DNA of 64,000 nucleotides from Pampus argenteus (lineage: Eukaryota; Chordata; Actinopteri; Scombriformes; Stromateidae), in assembly GCA_036937835.1 (NCBI GenBank), contig CM072864.1:22714501-22778500 (forward strand), given 5' to 3'. Shown one piece after another: positions 1 through 13,966 of this stretch. Made by a program: the position numbers and the translations under genes. Position 1 is the first letter of the stretch. Each line of letters opens with the position of its first letter. The notes under the pieces are model-generated. The model was given only the letters and a program-made list of their open reading frames with translations, searched no databases and had not been told where the DNA came from.

Positions 1-1915
1 AGAGCTTCCTGCAGCTTTTACTGTAACATTTGTAAAAATTGCTTTCTCTGAGGCCAAAACTGACAACTACAGTTTTTCTTAAACAAGGAGCAATATTTTC
101 AATCAAAACCATGTTTGCCATCAACAAGTAACTGATTTCTAATGATTAGGACCAAAAAACTCACTTCTGAGAGCTTCCTGCAGCTTTTACTGTAACATTT
201 GTAAAAATAGCTTTCTCTGAGGCCAAAACTGACAACTACAGTTTTTCTTAAACACGGAGCAATATTTTCAATCAAAACCATGTTTGCCATCAATAGGTAA
301 CTGATTTCTAATGATTAGGACCAAAAAACTCACTTCTGAGAGCTTCCTGCAGCTTTTACTGTAACATTTGTAAAAAATAGCTTTCTCTGAGCGAGAGAAG
401 GCCAAAACTGACAACTACAGTTTTTCTTAAACAAGGAGCAATATTTTCAATCAAAACCATGTTTGCCATCAACAAGTAACTCATTTCTAATGATTAGGAC
501 CAAAAAACTCACTTCTGAGAGCTTCCTGCAGCTTTTACTGTAACATTAGTAAAAATAGCTTTCTCTCAGGCCAAAACTGACAACTACAATTTTTCTTAAA
601 CAAGGAGCAATATTTTCAATCAAAACCATGTTTACCATCAACAAGTAACTGATTTCTAATGATTAGGACCAAAAAACTCACTTCTGAGAGCTTCCTGCAG
701 CTTTTACTGTAACATTTGTAAAAATTGCTTTCTCTGAGGCCAAAACTGACAACTACAGTTTTTCTTAAACAAGGAGCAATATTTTCAATCAAAACCATGT
801 TTGCCATCAACAAGTAACTGATTTCTAATGATTAGGACCAAAAAACTCACTTCTGAGAGCTTCCTGCAGCTTTTACTGTAACATTTGTAAAAATAGCTTT
901 CTCTGAGGCCAAAACTGACAACTACAGTTTTTCTTAAACACGGAGCAATATTTTCAATCAAAACCATGTTTGCCATCAATAGGTAACTGATTTCTAATGA
1001 TTAGGACCAAAAAACTCACTTCTGAGAGCTTCCTGCAGCTTTTACTGTAACATTTGTAAAAATAGCTTTCACTCAGGCCAAAACTGACAACTACATTTTT
1101 TCTTAAACATGGAGCAATGTTTTCAATCAAAACTATGTTTGCCATCAACAAGTAACTGATTTCTAATGATTAGGAGCAAAAAACTCACTTCTGAGAGCTT
1201 CCTGCAGCTTTTACTGTAACATTTGTAAAAATTGCTTTCTCTGAGGCCAAAACTGACAACTACAGTTTTTCTTAAACAAGGAGCAATATTTTCAATCAAA
1301 ACCATGTTTGCCATCAACAAGTAACTGATTTCTAATGATTAGGACCAAAAAACTCACTTCTGAGAGCTTCCTGCAGCTTTTACTGTAACATTTGTAAAAA
1401 TTGCTTTCTCTGAGGCCAAAACTGACAACTACAGTTTTTCTTAAACAAGGAGCAATATTTTCAATCAAAACCATGTTTGCCATCAACAAGTAACTGATTT
1501 CTAATGATTAGGACCAAAAAACTCACTTCTGAGAGCTTCCTGCAGCTTTTACTGTAACATTTGTAAAAATAGCTTTCTCTCAGGCCAAAACTGACAACTA
1601 CAGTTTTTCTTGAACAAGGAGCAATATTTTCAATCAAAACCATGTTTGCCATCAACAAGTAACTGATTTCTAATGATTAGGACCAAAAAACTCACTTCTG
1701 AGAGCTTCCTGCAGCTTTTACTGTAACATTTGTAAAAATAGCTTTCTCTCAGGCCAAAACTGACAACTACAGTTTTTCTTGAACAAGGAGCAATATTTTC
1801 AATCAAAACCATGTTTGCCATCAACAAGTAACTGGTTTCTAATGATTAGGAGCAAAAAAACTCACTTCTGAGAGCTTCCTGCAGCTTTTACTGTAACATT
1901 TGTAAAAATAGCTTT
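1..1915 (-). repeat. Left HOR, first partial and shortened copy
   Basis: Holds the 10-mer HOR order from about 361 to 1,915, preceded by monomers that break the order. The monomer with CAATAGGTAAC (near 290) is followed directly by the GAGCGAGAGAAGG monomer (near 390), whereas in full copies several other monomers intervene. The monomer types at 99-293 and 785-979 are the same, 686 bp apart (four monomers). This indicates a deletion or unequal exchange inside a HOR unit. Confidence 0.75.
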
Positions 1916-3625
1916 GTCTGGGCGAGAGAAGGCCAAAACTGACAACTACAGTTTTTCTTAAACAAGGAGCAATATTTTCAATCAAAACCATGTTTGCCAT
2001 CAACAAGTAACTGATTTTGAATGATTAGGACCAAAAAACTCACTTCTGAGAGCTTCCTGCAGCTTTTACTGTAACATTTGTAAAAAATAGCTTTCTCTGA
2101 GCGAGAGAAGGCCAAAACTGACAACTACAGTTTTTCTTAAACAAGGAGCAATATTTTCAATCAAAACCATGTTTGCCATCAACAAGTAACTCATTTCTAA
2201 TGATTAGGACCAAAAAACTCACTTCTGAGAGCTTCCTGCAGCTTTTACTGTAACATTAGTAAAAATAGCTTTCTCTCAGGCCAAAACTGACAACTACAAT
2301 TTTTCTTAAACAAGGAGCAATATTTTCAATCAAAACCATGTTTACCATCAACAAGTAACTTATTTCTAATGATTAGGACCAAAAAACTCACTTCTGAGAG
2401 CTTCCTGCAGCTTTTACTGTAACATTTGTAAAAATTGCTTTCTCTGAGGCCAAAACTGACAACTACAGTTTTTCTTAAACAAGGAGCAATATTTTCAATC
2501 AAAACCATGTTTGCCATCAACAAGTAACTGATTTCTAATGATTAGGACCAAAAAACTCACTTCTGAGAGCTTCCTGCAGCTTTTACTGTAACATTTGTAA
2601 AAATAGCTTTCTCTGAGGCCAAAACTGACAACTACAGTTTTTCTTAAACACGGAGCAATATTTTCAATCAAAACCATGTTTGCCATCAATAGGTAACTGA
2701 TTTCTAATGATTAGGACCAAAAAACTCACTTCTGAGAGCTTCCTGCAGCTTTTACTGTAACATTTGTAAAAATAGCTTTCACTCAGGCCAAAACTGACAA
2801 CTACATTTTTTCTTAAACATGGAGCAATGTTTTCAATCAAAACTATGTTTGCCATCAACAAGTAACTGATTTCTAATGATTAGGAGCAAAAAACTCACTT
2901 CTGAGAGCTTCCTGCAGCTTTTACTGTAACATTTGTAAAAATTGCTTTCTCTGAGGCCAAAACTGACAACTACAGTTTTTCTTAAACAAGGAGCAATATT
3001 TTCAATCAAAACCATGTTTGCCATCAACAAGTAACTGATTTCTAATGATTAGGACCAAAAAACTCACTTCTGAGAGCTTCCTGCAGCTTTTACTGTAACA
3101 TTTGTAAAAATTGCTTTCTCTGAGGCCAAAACTGACAACTACAGTTTTTCTTAAACAAGGAGCAATATTTTCAATCAAAACCATGTTTGCCATCAACAAG
3201 TAACTGATTTCTAATGATTAGGACCAAAAAACTCACTTCTGAGAGCTTCCTGCAGCTTTTACTGTAACATTTGTAAAAATAGCTTTCTCTGAGGCCAAAA
3301 CTGACAACTACAGTTTTTCTTAAACAAGGAGCAATATTTTCAATCAAAACCATGTTTGCCATCAACAAGTAACTGATTTCTAATGATTAGGACCAAAAAA
3401 CTCACTTCTGAGAGCTTCCTGCAGCTTTTACTGTAACATTTGTAAAAATAGCTTTCTCTAAGGCCAAAACTGACAACTACAGTTTTTCTTGAACAAGGAG
3501 CAATATTTTCAATCAAAACCATGTTTGCCATCAACAAGTAACTGGTTTCTAATGATTAGGAGCAAAAAAACTCACTTCTGAGAGCTTCCTGCAGCTTTTA
3601 CTGTAACATTTGTAAAAATAGCTTT
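1916..3625 (-). repeat. Left HOR copy, 10 monomers (1,710 bp)
   Basis: Bounded by the diagnostic GTCTGGGCGAGAG variant at 1,916 and 3,626. It contains in fixed order the GAGCGAGAG long monomer (near 2,100), the ATTAGTAAAAA variant (near 2,267), the CACGGAGC and CAATAGGTAAC variants (near 2,650-2,693) and the TTTCACTCAGG variant (near 2,779). Confidence 0.88.
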
Positions 3626-4997
3626 GTCTGGGCGAGAGAAGGCCAAAACTGACAACTACAGTTTTTCTTAAACAAGGAGCAATATTTTCAATCAAAACCA
3701 TGTTTGCCATCAACAAGTAACTGATTTTGAATGATTAGGACCAAAAAACTCACTTCTGAGAGCTTCCTGCAGCTTTTACTGTAACATTTGTAAAAAATAG
3801 CTTTCTCTGAGCGAGAGAAGGCCAAAACTGACAACTACAGTTTTTCTTAAACAAGGAGCAATATTTTCAATCAAAACCATGTTTGCCATCAACAAGTAAC
3901 TCATTTCTAATGATTAGGACCAAAAAACTCACTTCTGAGAGCTTCCTGCAGCTTTTACTGTAACATTAGTAAAAATAGCTTTCTCTCAGGCCAAAACTGA
4001 CAACTACAATTTTTCTTAAACAAGGAGCAATATTTTCAATCAAAACCATGTTTACCATCAACAAGTAACTGATTTCTAATGATTAGGACCAAAAAACTCA
4101 CTTCTGAGAGCTTCCTGCAGCTTTTACTGTAACATTTGTAAAAATTGCTTTCTCTGAGGCCAAAACTGACAACTACAGTTTTTCTTAAACAAGGAGCAAT
4201 ATTTTCAATCAAAACCATGTTTGCCATCAACAAGTAACTGATTTCTAATGATTAGGACCAAAAAACTCACTTCTGAGAGCTTCCTGCAGCTTTTACTGTA
4301 ACATTTGTAAAAATTGCTTTCTCTGAGGCCAAAACTGACAACTACAGTTTTTCTTAAACAAGGAGCAATATTTTCAATCAAAACCATGTTTGCCATCAAC
4401 AAGTAACTGATTTCTAATGATTAGGACCAAAAAACTCACTTCTGAGAGCTTCCTGCAGCTTTTACTGTAACATTTGTAAAAATTGCTTTCTCTGAGGCCA
4501 AAACTGACAACTACAGTTTTTCTTAAACAAGGAGCAATATTTTCAATCAAAACCATGTTTGCCATCAACAAGTAACTGATTTCTAATGATTAGGACCAAA
4601 AAACTCACTTCTGAGAGCTTCCTGCAGCTTTTACTGTAACATTTGTAAAAATAGCTTTCTCTCAGGCCAAAACTGACAACTACAGTTTTTCTTGAACAAG
4701 GAGCAATATTTTCAATCAAAACCATGTTTGCCATCAACAAGTAACTGATTTCTAATGATTAGGACCAAAAAACTCACTTCTGAGAGCTTCCTGCAGCTTT
4801 TACTGTAACATTTGTAAAAATAGCTTTCTCTCAGGCCAAAACTGACAACTACAGTTTTTCTTGAACAAGGAGCAATATTTTCAATCAAAACCATGTTTGC
4901 CATCAACAAGTAACTGGTTTCTAATGATTAGGAGCAAAAAAACTCACTTCTGAGAGCTTCCTGCAGCTTTTACTGTAACATTTGTAAAAATAGCTTT
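3626..4997 (-). repeat. Left HOR copy, 8 monomers (1,372 bp)
   Basis: Same order as the 10-mer but without the CACGGAGC/CAATAGGTAAC and TTTCACTCAGG monomers. The net loss is two monomers. Bounded by the GTCTGGGCGAGAG marker. Confidence 0.87.
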
Positions 4998-6707
4998 GTC
5001 TGGGCGAGAGAAGGCCAAAACTGACAACTACAGTTTTTCTTAAACAAGGAGCAATATTTTCAATCAAAACCATGTTTGCCATCAACAAGTAACTGATTTT
5101 GAATGATTAGGACCAAAAAACTCACTTCTGAGAGCTTCCTGCAGCTTTTACTGTAACATTTGTAAAAAATAGCTTTCTCTGAGCGAGAGAAGGCCAAAAC
5201 TGACAACTACAGTTTTTCTTAAACAAGGAGCAATATTTTCAATCAAAACCATGTTTGCCATCAACAAGTAACTCATTTCTAATGATTAGGACCAAAAAAC
5301 TCACTTCTGAGAGCTTCCTGCAGCTTTTACTGTAACATTAGTAAAAATAGCTTTCTCTCAGGCCAAAACTGACAACTACAATTTTTCTTAAACAAGGAGC
5401 AATATTTTCAATCAAAACCATGTTTACCATCAACAAGTAACTGATTTCTAATGATTAGGACCAAAAAACTCACTTCTGAGAGCTTCCTGCAGCTTTTACT
5501 GTAACATTTGTAAAAATTGCTTTCTCTGAGGCCAAAACTGACAACTACAGTTTTTCTTAAACAAGGAGCAATATTTTCAATCAAAACCATGTTTGCCATC
5601 AACAAGTAACTGATTTCTAATGATTAGGACCAAAAAACTCACTTCTGAGAGCTTCCTGCAGCTTTTACTGTAACATTTGTAAAAATAGCTTTCTCTGAGG
5701 CCAAAACTGACAACTACAGTTTTTCTTAAACACGGAGCAATATTTTCAATCAAAACCATGTTTGCCATCAATAGGTAACTGATTTCTAATGATTAGGACC
5801 AAAAAACTCACTTCTGAGAGCTTCCTGCAGCTTTTACTGTAACATTTGTAAAAATAGCTTTCACTCAGGCCAAAACTGACAACTACATTTTTTCTTAAAC
5901 ATGGAGCAATGTTTTCAATCAAAACTATGTTTGCCATCAACAAGTAACTGATTTCTAATGATTAGGAGCAAAAAACTCACTTCTGAGAGCTTCCTGCAGC
6001 TTTTACTGTAACATTTGTAAAAATTGCTTTCTCTGAGGCCAAAACTGACAACTACAGTTTTTCTTAAACAAGGAGCAATATTTTCAATCAAAACCATGTT
6101 TGCCATCAACAAGTAACTGATTTCTAATGATTAGGACCAAAAAACTCACTTCTGAGAGCTTCCTGCAGCTTTTACTGTAACATTTGTAAAAATTGCTTTC
6201 TCTGAGGCCAAAACTGACAACTACAGTTTTTCTTAAACAAGGAGCAATATTTTCAATCAAAACCATGTTTGCCATCAACAAGTAACTGATTTCTAATGAT
6301 TAGGACCAAAAAACTCACTTCTGAGAGCTTCCTGCAGCTTTTACTGTAACATTTGTAAAAATTGCTTTCTCTGAGGCCAAAACTGACAACTACAGTTTTT
6401 CTTAAACAAGGAGCAATATTTTCAATCAAAACCATGTTTGCCATCAACAAGTAACTGATTTCTAATGATTAGGACCAAAAAACTCACTTCTGAGAGCTTC
6501 CTGCAGCTTTTACTGTAACATTTGTAAAAATAGCTTTCTCTCAGGCCAAAACTGACAACTACAGTTTTTCTTGAACAAGGAGCAATATTTTCAATCAAAA
6601 CCATGTTTGCCATCAACAAGTAACTGGTTTCTAATGATTAGGAGCAAAAAAACTCACTTCTGAGAGCTTCCTGCAGCTTTTACTGTAACATTTGTAAAAA
6701 TAGCTTT
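4998..6707 (-). repeat. Left HOR copy, 10 monomers (1,710 bp)
   Basis: Full 10-mer order restored, including the CACGGAGC, CAATAGGTAAC and TTTCACTCAGG monomers. Markers are exactly 1,710 bp apart. Confidence 0.88.
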
Positions 6708-8081
6708 GTCTGGGCGAGAGAAGGCCAAAAGTGACAACTACAGTTTTTCTTAAACAAGGAGCAATATTTTCAATCAAAACCATGTTTGCCATCAACAAGT
6801 AACTGATTTTGAATGATTAGGACCAAAAAACTCACTTCTGAGAGCTTCCTGCAGCTTTTACTGTAACATTTGTAAAAAAATAGCTTTCTCTGAGCGAGAG
6901 AAGGCCAAAACTGACAACTACAGTTTTTCTTAAACAAGGAGCAATATTTTCAATCAAAACCATGTTTGCCATCAACAAGTAACTCATTTCTAATGATTAG
7001 GACCAAAAAACTCACTTCTGAGAGCTTCCTGCAGCTTTTACTGTAACATTAGTAAAAATAGCTTTCTCTCAGGCCAAAACTGACAACTACAATTTTTCTT
7101 AAACAAGGAGCAATATTTTCAATCAAAACCATGTTTACCATCAACAAGTAACTGATTTCTAATGATTAGGACCAAAAAACTCACTTCTGAGAGCTTCCTG
7201 CAGCTTTTACTGTAACATTTGTAAAAATTGCTTTCTCTGAGGCCAAAACTGACAACTACAGTTTTTCTTAAACAAGGAGCAATATTTTCAATCAAAACCA
7301 TGTTTGCCATCAACAAGTAACTGATTTCTAATGATTAGGAGCAAAAAACTCACTTCTGAGAGCTTCCTGCAGCTTTTACTGTAACATTTGTAAAAATTGC
7401 TTTCTCTGAGGCCAAAACTGACAACTACAGTTTTTCTTAAACAAGGAGCAATATTTTCAATCAAAACCATGTTTGCCATCAACAAGTAACTGATTTCTAA
7501 TGATTAGGACCAAAAAACTCACTTCTGAGAGCTTCCTGCAGCTTTTACTGTAACATTTGTAAAAAATTGCTTTCTCTGAGGCCAAAACTGACAACTACAG
7601 TTTTTCTTAAACAAGGAGCAATATTTTCAATCAAAACCATGTTTGCCATCAACAAGTAACTGATTTCTAATGATTAGGACCAAAAAACTCACTTCTGAGA
7701 GCTTCCTGCAGCTTTTACTGTAACATTTGTAAAAATAGCTTTCTCTCAGGCCAAAACTGACAACTACAGTTTTTCTTGAACAAGGAGCAATATTTTCAAT
7801 CAAAACCATGTTTGCCATCAACAAGTAACTGATTTCTAATGATTAGGACCAAAAAACTCACTTCTGAGAGCTTCCTGCAGCTTTTACTGTAACATTTGTA
7901 AAAATAGCTTTCTCTCAGGCCAAAACTGACAACTACAGTTTTTCTTGAACAAGGAGCAATATTTTCAATCAAAACCATGTTTGCCATCAACAAGTAACTG
8001 GTTTCTAATGATTAGGAGCAAAAAAACTCACTTCTGAGAGCTTCCTGCAGCTTTTACTGTAACATTTGTAAAAATAGCTTT
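6708..8081 (-). repeat. Left HOR copy, 8 monomers (1,374 bp)
   Basis: Short 8-mer order. It is about 2 bp longer than the other 8-mers through A-run length changes near 6,870-6,880 and 7,560. Confidence 0.85.
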
Positions 8082-9451
8082 GTCTGGGCGAGAGAAGGCC
8101 AAAACTGACAACTACAGTTTTTCTTAAACAAGGAGCAATATTTTCAATCAAAACCATGTTTGCCATCAACAAGTAACTGATTTTGAATGATTAGGACCAA
8201 AAAACTCACTTCTGAGAGCTTCCTGCAGCTTTTACTGTAACATTTGTAAAAAATAGCTTTCTCTGAGCGAGAGAAGGCCAAAACTGACAACTACAGTTTT
8301 TCTTAAACAAGGAGCAATATTTTCAATCAAAACCATGTTTGCCATCAACAAGTAACTCATTTCTAATGATTAGGACCAAAAAACTCACTTCTGAGAGCTT
8401 CCTGCAGCTTTTACTGTAACATTAGTAAAAATAGCTTTCTCTCAGGCCAAAACTGACAACTACAATTTTTCTTAAACAATGAGCAATATTTTCAATCAAA
8501 ACCATGTTTACCATCAACAAGTAACTGATTTCTAATGATTAGGACCAAAAAACTCACTTCTGAGAGCTTCCTGCAGCTTTTACTGTAACATTTGTAAAAA
8601 TTGCTTTCTCTGAGGCCAAAACTGACAACTACAGTTTTTCTTAAACAAGGAGCAATATTTTCAATCAAAACCATGTGATAACAACAAGTAACTGATTTCT
8701 AATGATTAGGACCAAAAAACTCACTTCTGAGAGCTTCCTGCAGCTTTTACTGTAACATTTGTAAAAATAGCTTTCTCTCAGGCCAAAACTGACAACTACA
8801 GTTTTTCTCAAACAAGGAGCAATATTTTCAATCAAAACCATGTTTGCCATCAACAAGTAACTGATTTCTAATGGTTAGGACCAAAAAACTCACTTCTGAG
8901 AGCTTCCTGCAGCTTTTACTGTAACATTTGTAAAAATTGCTTTCTCTGAGGCCAAAACTGACAACTACAGTTTTTCTTAAACAAGGAGCAATATTTTCAA
9001 TCAAAACCATGTTTGCCATCAACAAGTAACTGATTTCTAATGATTAGGACCAAAAAACTCACTTCTGAGAGCTTCCTGCAGCTTTTACTGTAACATTTGT
9101 AAAAATTGCTTTCTCTGAGGCCAAAACTGACAACTACAGTTTTTCTTAAACAAGGAGCAATATTTTCAATCAAAACCATGTTTGCCATCAACAAGTAACT
9201 GATTTCTAATGATTAGGACCAAAAAACTCACTTCTGAGAGCTTCCTGCAGCTTTTACTGTAACATTTGTAAAAATAGCTTTCTCTCAGGCCAAAACTGAC
9301 AACTACAGTTTTTCTTGAACAAGGAGCAATATTTTCAATCAAAACCATGTTTGCCATCAACAAGTAACTGGTTTCTAATGATTAGGAGCAAAAAAACTCA
9401 CTTCTGAGAGCTTCCTGCAGCTTTTACTGTAACATTTGTAAAAATAGCTTT
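8082..9451 (-). repeat. Left HOR copy, 8 monomers (1,370 bp), with a foreign variant
   Basis: 8-mer order with one odd monomer near 8,674. There CCATGTTTGCCATCAAC is replaced by CCATGTGATAACAAC (2 bp shorter). The next monomer has TTTTTCTCAAAC in place of TTTTTCTTAAAC. The same pair of changes recurs at 15,985-16,120. Confidence 0.85.
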
Positions 9452-11420
9452 GTCTGGGCGAGAGAAGGCCAAAACTGACAACTACAGTTTTTCTTAAACA
9501 AGGAGCAATATTTTCAATCAAAACCATGTTTGCCATCAACAAGTAACTGATTTTGAATGATTAGGACCAAAAAACTCACTTCTGAGAGCTTCCTGCAGCT
9601 TTTACTGTAACATTTGTAAAAAATAGCTTTCTCTGAGCGAGAGAAGGCCAAAACTGACAACTACAGTTTTTCTTAAACAAGGAGCAATATTTTCAATCAA
9701 AACCATGTTTGCCATCAACAAGTAACTCATTTCTAATGATTAGGACCAAAAAACTCACTTCTGAGAGCTTCCTGCAGCTTTTACTGTAACATTAGTAAAA
9801 ATAGCTTTCTCTCAGGCCAAAACTGACAACTACAATTTTTCTTAAACAAGGAGCAATATTTTCAATCAAAACCATGTTTACCATCAACAAGTAACTGATT
9901 TCTAATGATTAGGACCAAAAAACTCACTTCTGAGAGCTTCCTGCAGCTTTTACTGTAACATTTGTAAAAATTGCTTTCTCTGAGGCCAAAACTGACAACT
10001 ACAGTTTTTCTTAAACAAGGAGCAATATTTTCAATCAAAACCATGTTTGCCATCAACAAGTAACTGATTTCTAATGATTAGGACCAAAAAACTCACTTCT
10101 GAGAGCTTCCTGCAGCTTTTACTGTAACATTTGTAAAAATTGCTTTCTCTGAGGCCAAAACTGACAACTACAGTTTTTCTCAAACAAGGAGCAATATTTT
10201 CAATCAAAACCATGTTTGCCATCAACAAGTAACTGATTTTGAATGATTAGGACCAAAAAACTCACTTCTGAGAGCTTCCTGCAGCTTTTACTGTAACATT
10301 TGTAAAAAATAGCTTTCTCTGCGCGAGAGAAGGCCAAAACTGACAACTACAGTTTTTCTTAAACAAGGAGCAATATTTTCAATCAAAACCATGTTTGCCA
10401 TCAACAAGTAACTCATTTCTAATGATTAGGACCAAAAAACTCACTTCTGAGAGCTTCCTGCAGCTTTTACTGTAACATTTGTAAAAATTGCTTTCTCTGA
10501 GGCCAAAACTGACAACTACAGTTTTTCTTAAACAAGGAGCAATATTTTCAATCAAAACCATGTTTGCCATCAACAAGTAACTGATTTCTAATGATTAGGA
10601 CCAAAAAACTCACTTCTGAGAGCTTCCTGCAGCTTTTACTGTAACATTTGTAAAAATAGCTTTCTCTGAGGCCAAAACTGACAACTACAGTTTTTCTTAA
10701 ACAAGGAGCAATATTTTCAATCAAAACCATGTTTGCCATCAATAGGTAACTGATTTCTAATGATTAGGACCAAAAAACTCACTTCTGAGAGCTTCCTGCA
10801 GCTTTTACTGTAACATTTGTAAAAATAGCTTTCACTCAGGCCAAAACTGACAACTACAGTTTTTCTTAAACAAGGAGCAATGTTTTCAATCAAAACTATG
10901 TTTGCCATCAACAAGTAACTGATTTCTAATGATTAGGAGCAAAAAACTCACTTCTGAGAGCTTCCTGCAGCTTTTACTGTAACATTTGTAAAAATTGCTT
11001 TGTCTGAGGCCAAAACTGACAACTACAGTTTTTCTTAAACAAGGAGGAATATTTTCAATCAAAACCATGTTTGCCATCAACAAGTAACTGATTTCTAATG
11101 ATTAGGACCAAAAAACTCACTTCTGAGAGCTTCCTGCAGCTTTTACTGTAACATTTGTAAAAATTGCTTTCTCTGAGGCCAAAACTGACAACTACAGTTT
11201 TTCTTAAACAAGGAGCAATATTTTCAATCAAAACCATGTTTGCCATCAACAAGTAACTGATTTCTAATGATTAGGACCAAAAAACTCACTTCTGAGAGCT
11301 TCCTGCAGCTTTTACTGTAACATTTGTAAAAATAGCTTTCTCTCAGGCCAAAACTGACAACTACAGTTTTTCTTAAACAAGGAGCAATATTTTCAATCAA
11401 AACCATGTTTGCCATCAACA

Positions 11421-12330
11421 AGTAACTGATTTCTAATGATTAGGACCAAAAAACTCACTTCTGAGAGCTTCCTGCAGCTTTTACTGTAACATTTGTAAAA
11501 AATAGCTTTCTCTCAGGCCAAAACTGACAACTACAGTTTTTCTTAAACAAGGAGCAATATTTTCAATCAAAACCATGTTTGCCATCAACAAGTAACTGAT
11601 TTCTAATGATTAGGACCAAAAAACTCACTTCTGAGAGCTTCCTGCAGCTTTTACTGTAACATTTGTAAAAATAGCTTTCTCTCAGGCCAAAACTGACAAC
11701 TACAGTTTTTCTTAAACAAGGAGCAATATTTTCAATCAAAACCATGTTTGCCATCAACAAGTAACTGATTTCTAATGATTAGGACCAAAAAACTCACTTC
11801 TGAGAGCTTCCTGCAGCTTTTACTGTAACATTTGTAAAAATAGCTTTCTCTCAGGCCAAAACTGACAACTACAGTTTTTCTTAAACAAGGAGCAATATTT
11901 TCAATCAAAACCATGTTTGCCATCAATAGGTAACTGATTTCTAATGATTAGGACCAAAAAACTCACTTCTGAGAGCTTCCTGCAGCTTTTACTGTAACAT
12001 TTGTAAAAATAGCTTTCACTCAGGCCAAAACTGACAACTACAGTTTTTCTTAAACAAGGAGCAATGTTTTCAATCAAAACTATGTTTGCCATCAACAAGT
12101 AACTGATTTCTAATGATTAGGACCAAAAAACTCACTTCTGAGAGCTTCCTGCAGCTTTTACTGTAACATTTGTAAAAATTGCTTTCTCTGAGGCCAAAAC
12201 TGACAACTACAGTTTTTCTTAAACAAGGAGCAATATTTTCAATCAAAACCATGTTTGCTATCAATAGGTAACTGATTTCTAATGATTAGGACCAAAAAAC
12301 TCACTTCTGAGAGCTTCCTGCAGCTTTTAC
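11421..12330 (-). repeat. Duplicated block, copy 1
   Basis: Matches 13,967-14,876 at an offset of 2,546 bp, including the GTAAAAAATAGC length variant, the CAATAGGTAAC monomer, the TTTCACTCAGG monomer and the GCTATCAATAGG variant. The copies diverge after about 12,330. Confidence 0.78.
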
Positions 12331-13966
12331 TGTAACATTTGTAAAAATAGCTTTCTCTCAGGCCAAAACTGACAACTACAATTTTTCTTAAACAAGGAGC
12401 AATATTTTCAATCAAAACCATGTTTACCATCAACAAGTAACTGATTTCTAATGATTAGGACCAAAAAACTCACTTCTGAGAGCTTCCTGCAGCTTTTACT
12501 GTAACATTTGTAAAAATTGCTTTCTCTGAGGCCAAAACTGACAACTACAGTTTTTCTTAAACAAGGAGCAATATTTTCAATCAAAACCATGTTTGCCATC
12601 AACAAGTAACTGATTTCTAATGATTAGGACCAAAAAACTCACTTCTGAGAGCTTCCTGCAGCTTTTACTGTAACATTTGTAAAAATAGCTTTCTCTGAGG
12701 CCAAAACTGACAACTACAGTTTTTCTTAAACACGGAGCAATATTTTCAATCAAAACCATGTTTGCCATCAATAGGTAACTGATTTCTAATGATTAGGACC
12801 AAAAAACTCACTTCTGAGAGCTTCCTGCAGCTTTTACTGTAACATTTGTAAAAATAGCTTTCACTCAGGCCAAAACTGACAACTACATTTTTTCTTAAAC
12901 ATGGAGCAATGTTTTCAATCAAAACTATGTTTGCCATCAACAAGTAACTGATTTCTAATGATTAGGAGCAAAAAACTCACTTCTGAGAGCTTCCTGCAGC
13001 TTTTACTGTAACATTTGTAAAAATTGCTTTCTCTGAGGCCAAAACTGACAACTACAGTTTTTCTTAAACAAGGAGCAATATTTTCAATCAAAACCATGTT
13101 TGCCATCAACAAGTAACTGATTTCTAATGATTAGGACCAAAAAACTCACTTCTGAGAGCTTCCTGCAGCTTTTACTGTAACATTTGTAAAAATTGCTTTC
13201 TCTGAGGCCAAAACTGACAACTACAGTTTTTCTTAAACAAGGAGCAATATTTTCAATCAAAACCATGTTTGCCATCAACAAGTAACTGATTTCTAATGAT
13301 TAGGACCAAAAAACTCACTTCTGAGAGCTTCCTGCAGCTTTTACTGTAACATTTGTAAAAATTGCTTTCTCTGAGGCCAAAACTGACAACTACAGTTTTT
13401 CTTAAACAAGGAGCAATATTTTCAATCAAAACCATGTTTGCCATCAACAAGTAACTGATTTCTAATGATTAGGACCAAAAAACTCACTTCTGAGAGCTTC
13501 CTGCAGCTTTTACTGTAACATTTGTAAAAATAGCTTTCTCTCAGGCCAAAACTGACAACTACAGTTTTTCTTGAACAAGGAGCAATATTTTCAATCAAAA
13601 CCATGTTTGCCATCAACAAGTAACTGATTTCTAATGATTAGGACCAAAAAACTCACTTCTGAGAGCTTCCTGCAGCTTTTACTGTAACATTTGTAAAAAT
13701 AGCTTTCTCTCAGGCCAAAACTGACAACTACAGTTTTTCTTGAACAAGGAGCAATATTTTCAATCAAAACCATGTTTGCCATCAACAAGTAACTGGTTTC
13801 TAATGATTAGGAGCAAAAAAACTCACTTCTGAGAGCTTCCTGCAGCTTTTACTGTAACATTTGTAAAAATAGCTTTGTCTGGGCGAGAGAAGGCCAAAAC
13901 TGACAACTACAGTTTTTCTTAAACAAGGAGCAATATTTTCAATCAAAACCATGTTTGCCATCAACA
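12331..13966 (-). repeat. Isolated copy of the left 10-mer HOR
   Basis: Repeats the monomer order of 616-1,915 (offset 11,792 bp), ending with the GTCTGGGCGAGAG marker at 13,877. It lies between the two copies of the duplicated block. Confidence 0.8.
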
